From Streptomyces griseomycini (GTDB lineage: Bacteria; Actinomycetota; Actinomycetes; Streptomycetales; Streptomycetaceae): a stretch of DNA of 64,000 nt. The DNA is taken from positions 60,433 to 124,432 of the forward strand of contig NZ_JACHJI010000017.1 in NCBI RefSeq assembly GCF_014203535.1, read 5' to 3'. The notes below the pieces were generated by a model that ran no database searches, had not been told where the DNA came from, and saw nothing but the letters and a program-made list of their open reading frames with translations. Shown here in pieces: positions 61,066 to 64,000 of the stretch; positions within the stretch are counted from its first letter, which is position 1, and every line of letters begins with the position of its first letter. The position numbers and the translations under genes are program-made.

Positions 61066-61320
61066 TCAGGTGGTGTCGCGGTACGGTGCGTCATGGATCC
61101 GCTGCACGTACGTAAGGCGCAGCTCCGGGTCCTTCCGGGTGCGAAGGACACCGCGGCGTCGGCCAAGACGGACAACCGTTGTCAGGCTCTCGCGTGACAG
61201 GCCCAGGTCCTGAATGTGCGCGGCCGCGGCCGGCATGGGGATCCACTGCTCGTAGGGGAACCGCATCAGGGCCGCGTCGATTCCCGAGGTCGGGACGGGC
61301 GCCAGGGCGTGCGAAGTCAT
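61066..61320 (-). CDS. Small DNA-binding-like protein
   Basis: An 84-residue protein with an HTH-like segment (EQWIPMPAAAAHIQDLGLSRESLTTVVRLGRRRGVLRTRKDPELRLTYVQR, about residues 26-77) that could be a winged helix. ATG preceded by the conserved leader and a promoter-box variant, so it may be part of the shared regulon or its regulator. Followed by the 26-bp inverted-repeat element. Confidence 0.58.
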   Translation of the reverse strand: MTSHALAPVPTSGIDAALMRFPYEQWIPMPAAAAHIQDLGLSRESLTTVVRLGRRRGVLRTRKDPELRLTYVQRIHDAPYRDTT

Positions 61321-61411
61321 CAGGTGCTCCTCTCGTTCGGGTACGGCGCCCGCCGGGTTGCTCTCCCGACGTTCACCTGCAGCGCGAAGGTTACAGGTAC
61401 CCCAGGTAAAT
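61321..61411 (-). promoter_or_regulatory. Variant promoter box plus AGAGCAA-loop leader
   Basis: Box at 61391-61411 (minus: TTTACCTGGGGTACCTGTAA, with a one-base shift in the second half). Hairpin CGTCGGG/CCCGGCG (61351-61371, one G-U), loop AGAGCAA, then CGAACGAGAGGAGCACC before the ATG at 61320. Confidence 0.72.
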
Positions 61412-61569
61412 TGACCATCGGACAGTTGTACGGTGACGGCCGCGAGTTGGCCGGTTATGCTGCTTTGGCGCCATAGCGGAAGACGATCCTCCCCCGCCCC
61501 AACGGGTTCACCGGTCAGTCCGAACCGCAACCCCGGGCGCACAGCCGGCACATGGGGGGTCTTCACGCC

Positions 61570-62259
61570 GTGACCGACACTGACGCAACCATCGACCAGC
61601 TCATCGCGGCCGCGGCCGCGGGCGGAAGCGACGCCCCCGCAGCGATGCGGGCCTTCTACCGCCGCATGAACAGGACCGTCTACAACTGGGTCTGTCACTA
61701 CGTCCGTGACCCGCACACCGCCGAGGACCTCGCCCAAGAGGTGTGGATCAAGGTGACGCAGAACGTAGGCCGGTACCGGCCAGGCACGAACCTCACCGCC
61801 TGGCTGAGCACCATCACCCGCAACACCGCCATCGACTACCTGCGCAAGGAACAGCGGCGGCCCACCGAGGTCCTGCAGGCCGACCACCTCCAGCTCGACC
61901 GGCCCCGGCCGGGCCTGACGGTGGAGCAGCAGGCCGAACGCCGGCAGCTCGCCGAGGCCATCGCCGAGCGGATGAACCAGCTCAAGCCCGACCAGCGCAC
62001 CTGCCTGAAACTGCGTTTCTTCGACGGCTGCAGTCCGGCGGATACTGCGCAGATTATGGGCAAGACTGAGGGAGCAGTACGCACCCTGACGGTACGGTCA
62101 TTGCGCCGTCTCGCCCAGGTCCTGCCGGAGGGAGGCTCGTCCGCCGACCTGGAAGAGGAGCTGCTCGCCATTGCGATGGGCAGAGGGAAAGTTGTCGGGA
62201 TACGGGTGCAGACCGCGCCGAAGCAGGAGAGGGCCCAGCATGTTGCGACGCAAAGCTGA
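61570..62259 (+). CDS. ECF-type sigma factor
   Basis: A 229-residue sigma-70-family factor. Region 2 HYVRDPHTAEDLAQEVWIKVTQNVGRYRPGTNLTAWLSTITRNTAIDYLRKEQR (about residues 41-96) and region 4 LKPDQRTCLKLRFFDGCSPADTAQIMGKTEGAVRTLTVRSLRRLAQVL (about 138-185) are both well formed. The GTG at 61570 has GGGGGG upstream; an ATG at 61552 would add six residues but lacks a ribosome site. First gene of a three-gene overlapping operon with a membrane protein that may act as anti-sigma factor. Confidence 0.88.
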   Translation: MTDTDATIDQLIAAAAAGGSDAPAAMRAFYRRMNRTVYNWVCHYVRDPHTAEDLAQEVWIKVTQNVGRYRPGTNLTAWLSTITRNTAIDYLRKEQRRPTEVLQADHLQLDRPRPGLTVEQQAERRQLAEAIAERMNQLKPDQRTCLKLRFFDGCSPADTAQIMGKTEGAVRTLTVRSLRRLAQVLPEGGSSADLEEELLAIAMGRGKVVGIRVQTAPKQERAQHVATQS

Positions 62260-62632
62260 CAAGACAGCCAAGCGCCTTGAGCGTGCTCTCGATGGCGGCC
62301 CGATCCCACACGACGCTGACGCCCGACACGCCCTGATGGCAGCAGGTGCCCTGGCCCCTGGTCACGTTCGCAGCCCCGAGCGGATCAAGCAGACCGAGGA
62401 CGTCATGATGGCGGCCTTCATGCGGACCTTGAACCCGCTGGAGAGCCGCGACGACGCTGGCACCGGTGACGGCCTGGAGGAGACGGAACTGCACCGCGAG
62501 GTGGTCGAGCTCCCCGACGGCGCCGAGATCATCATCTCGGACCTCGAGGAGATCACCCCCGAGCTCCTGCAGGAGAGCGCCGGGTTGGTTGCCGAGATAC
62601 TCGCCCGCCGGGCAAAGGACCACCAGAGTTGA
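62240..62632 (+). CDS. Acidic protein of sigma-factor operon
   Basis: A 130-residue protein, basic at the start (MLRRKADKTAKRLERAL) and acidic later (LHREVVELPDGAEIIISDLEEITPELLQESAGL). It overlaps the sigma gene by 20 nt and its stop overlaps the TTG of the next gene. Function unknown; position suggests control of the sigma factor. Confidence 0.65.
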   Translation: MLRRKADKTAKRLERALDGGPIPHDADARHALMAAGALAPGHVRSPERIKQTEDVMMAAFMRTLNPLESRDDAGTGDGLEETELHREVVELPDGAEIIISDLEEITPELLQESAGLVAEILARRAKDHQS

Positions 62633-64000
62633 GCACCTCCAGCAGTGACAAGATCGACATCGTCGTCGGCAACTTCAAGGCCGACGCGATGCTGGTCAAC
62701 GTCGGCGGCACGCGCACCCTGTTCATGAGGCAGCGCCAGACGTTCAGCACCGCCGTACGGCATGTGCGCAACGTCGTCCCGGGCATCACGCTTGAGGCCG
62801 CCGAGCGGATGGTGCGGGAGCAGTGCCCGGAGTTCCGGGACCTCGACGACATGCTCGGGCTGAACACCCCCACGCTGCCGAGCGTGGAACGGCCGCTGGC
62901 CGAGCCAACCGAGGAGGCCGACAAGGAGGACCCCCGCCGTAAGCGCCGTCGCCGGGCCGCCCTCGTGGCCGCGCTCCTGCCCGCGCTGGCCGCGAGTTGG
63001 GCTCTGGGCCGGTACACGGACACCGCCGGCCCCACCGCGGAGGAGAGCAGCACCAGCGCCCCGGACGTCACCGTGGACACTGCCGGCTCGGAATCCGCGG
63101 AATCCGCAGCGCCCTTTGACGACTCGCAGTTCCAGTTCTTTGCGGGGTCCAGCAAAATCGAGTGCAACCCGATCAGCGTTCTTGAAGCGGAGTGCACCGA
63201 CGCTGACGGCATGGTGATGTCCACCAAGGCCGCCACCGGCCCGGACTCCACGATCTTTACGTTCTCTTACGGCAGCGAACGCATCGGTCTGCGGATCTTC
63301 TACGACGCCGACTATGCGGACACTTGGGCGCGGCAGGACGGTTCCCGGGAGTTGTACCCGGGCATGAAGATGCATGGCCGCTTCGTGCTGTGGGGCACCG
63401 ATTCCAAGCGGATCGCGGAGTACATGAAGCTCCTGGTGGACGCGGACCGTGCGGTCGGCCCCACCGCCATGGGCGGCGCGGCACCTCTGCCGCCGCGCCT
63501 GGCTGCCCTCACCCTGGGCACGCTGGGCCTGGACCAGAGCGACGTGGGCCGGATCATCGCGCGTCCCGCGGTAGCGACGACTGACGCCCCCGCCATGGTG
63601 GCCGCCCGTCTCGTTCTCGGCCTGGACACCACTCCCGTACCGAGCGCGCCCGGAGGCGAGGACATCGTGGCGCTTGCCGCTGGTATCGAGCCCAGTCCCC
63701 CGGCCAGTGCTACCCCTGACGTGGTGATCGTGCCGACGCGCCCCAGCACAGGCACCGCCCCGGCGGCGCCCGTCGAGAGCAGCGCCCCGGCGCCGACAGC
63801 TCCCACGACCGCGCCGTCGACGACTCCGAAGGCGCCGGAGGGACCGGCCACGACGACACCCGCACCGAGCGAGCCCGAGCACACGCCCCCGGCGCCGAGC
63901 GCGCCGCCGGCCACGGCGGACCCGGCACCCGAGCAGTCGCAGGCCCCCGCCCCGGAGAAGCCGGCCACGGCGGACCCGGCACCCGAGCAGTCGCAGGCCC
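62629..64000 (+). CDS. Membrane-anchored protein with Pro-rich repeats (C-terminus off right edge)
   Basis: At least 457 residues from a TTG start that overlaps the previous stop (TTGA). Cytoplasmic N-terminal domain of about 100 residues, basic stop-transfer DPRRKRRRR, one membrane helix AALVAALLPALAASWALG (about residues 107-124). An outer domain with two Cys (KIECNPISVLEAECTDADG) follows, then a long Pro/Ala/Thr stalk. The stalk includes an 18-residue unit (PATADPAPEQSQAPAPEK, 54-bp period) that begins a second copy at the window's edge. The layout fits a transmembrane anti-sigma or sensor partner of the sigma factor. Confidence 0.7.
   Translation, partial: MSTSSSDKIDIVVGNFKADAMLVNVGGTRTLFMRQRQTFSTAVRHVRNVVPGITLEAAERMVREQCPEFRDLDDMLGLNTPTLPSVERPLAEPTEEADKEDPRRKRRRRAALVAALLPALAASWALGRYTDTAGPTAEESSTSAPDVTVDTAGSESAESAAPFDDSQFQFFAGSSKIECNPISVLEAECTDADGMVMSTKAATGPDSTIFTFSYGSERIGLRIFYDADYADTWARQDGSRELYPGMKMHGRFVLWGTDSKRIAEYMKLLVDADRAVGPTAMGGAAPLPPRLAALTLGTLGLDQSDVGRIIARPAVATTDAPAMVAARLVLGLDTTPVPSAPGGEDIVALAAGIEPSPPASATPDVVIVPTRPSTGTAPAAPVESSAPAPTAPTTAPSTTPKAPEGPATTTPAPSEPEHTPPAPSAPPATADPAPEQSQAPAPEKPATADPAPEQSQA

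Noticed and set aside
1..64000. CRISPR array, tRNA or rRNA genes
   Set aside because: No regularly spaced identical repeats, and no tRNA cloverleaf or rRNA segment, were noticed on either strand. The repeated leaders are dispersed, not arrayed.

Overview
This 64-kb window is very GC-rich, with GTG starts, ATGA/GTGA gene overlaps and actinobacterial families (XRE/DUF5753 + DUF397 pair, RsbW-like anti-sigma kinases, TraB-type DNA translocase, MAB_1171c-type membrane protein). It points to Streptomyces or a close relative. Most genes are small, lack recognisable homology and are packed in co-directional blocks. TraB, ParA, a replication-initiator-like pair with iterons, two tyrosine recombinases and a complete phage-type terminase suggest a large accessory replicon: a conjugative plasmid or a phage-plasmid. 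No capsid, portal or tail gene is visible here, so the terminase is an orphan as far as this window shows.

Layout. 0-4 kb: end of a D-Ala-D-Ala ligase-like ATP-grasp gene, an anti-sigma kinase operon and a DUF5753/DUF397 pair. 4-6.3 kb: integrase operon. 6.3-15.5 kb (+): RapZ-C-domain protein, RusA-like resolvase, a chain of overlapping small Cys/His-rich genes, then TraB and small membrane/lipoproteins. 15.6-22.4 kb (-): RHH protein, truncated recombinase, terminase large subunit, HTH protein, HNH nuclease. 22.5-24.4 kb (+): a VUT-type (YhhQ-like) transporter and a DpdA-like protein, together resembling a phage 7-deazaguanine DNA-modification cassette. 22.8-36.9 kb (-): two terminase-like proteins without ATPase motifs, a C5 DNA methyltransferase and many unknown genes. 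37-52 kb (+): mostly unknown genes, a PP-loop (PAPS-reductase-like) protein and an AcrVA2-family-like protein. 52.2-54 kb: ParA and partner. 54.1-57.9 kb: XRE - HExxH peptidase - 7-TM protein - FAD monooxygenase cassette. 58.2-61.4 kb: replication-type wHTH pair, iterons and a 26-bp perfect inverted repeat. 61.5-64 kb: ECF sigma factor operon running off the right edge.

The most unusual feature is regulatory. Fourteen genes on both strands have a 5' hairpin whose stem sequence varies by compensating changes but whose loop is nearly always AGAGCA/AGAGCR, followed by a conserved start-proximal sequence ending GGAGCACCCC. Eight of these sit just downstream of a conserved ~21-bp promoter box (TTTACCTGGGTGTACTATTC core), which has a ninth copy without the hairpin. 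A second motif (GCGACGYAAG) precedes at least seven minus-strand genes, and perfect GC-rich hairpins follow almost every gene in the 25-47 kb region. Together these look like an element-wide expression system of independently controlled cassettes.

Functional calls come from reading motifs by eye. No database search was run, and comparisons with named families are from memory.
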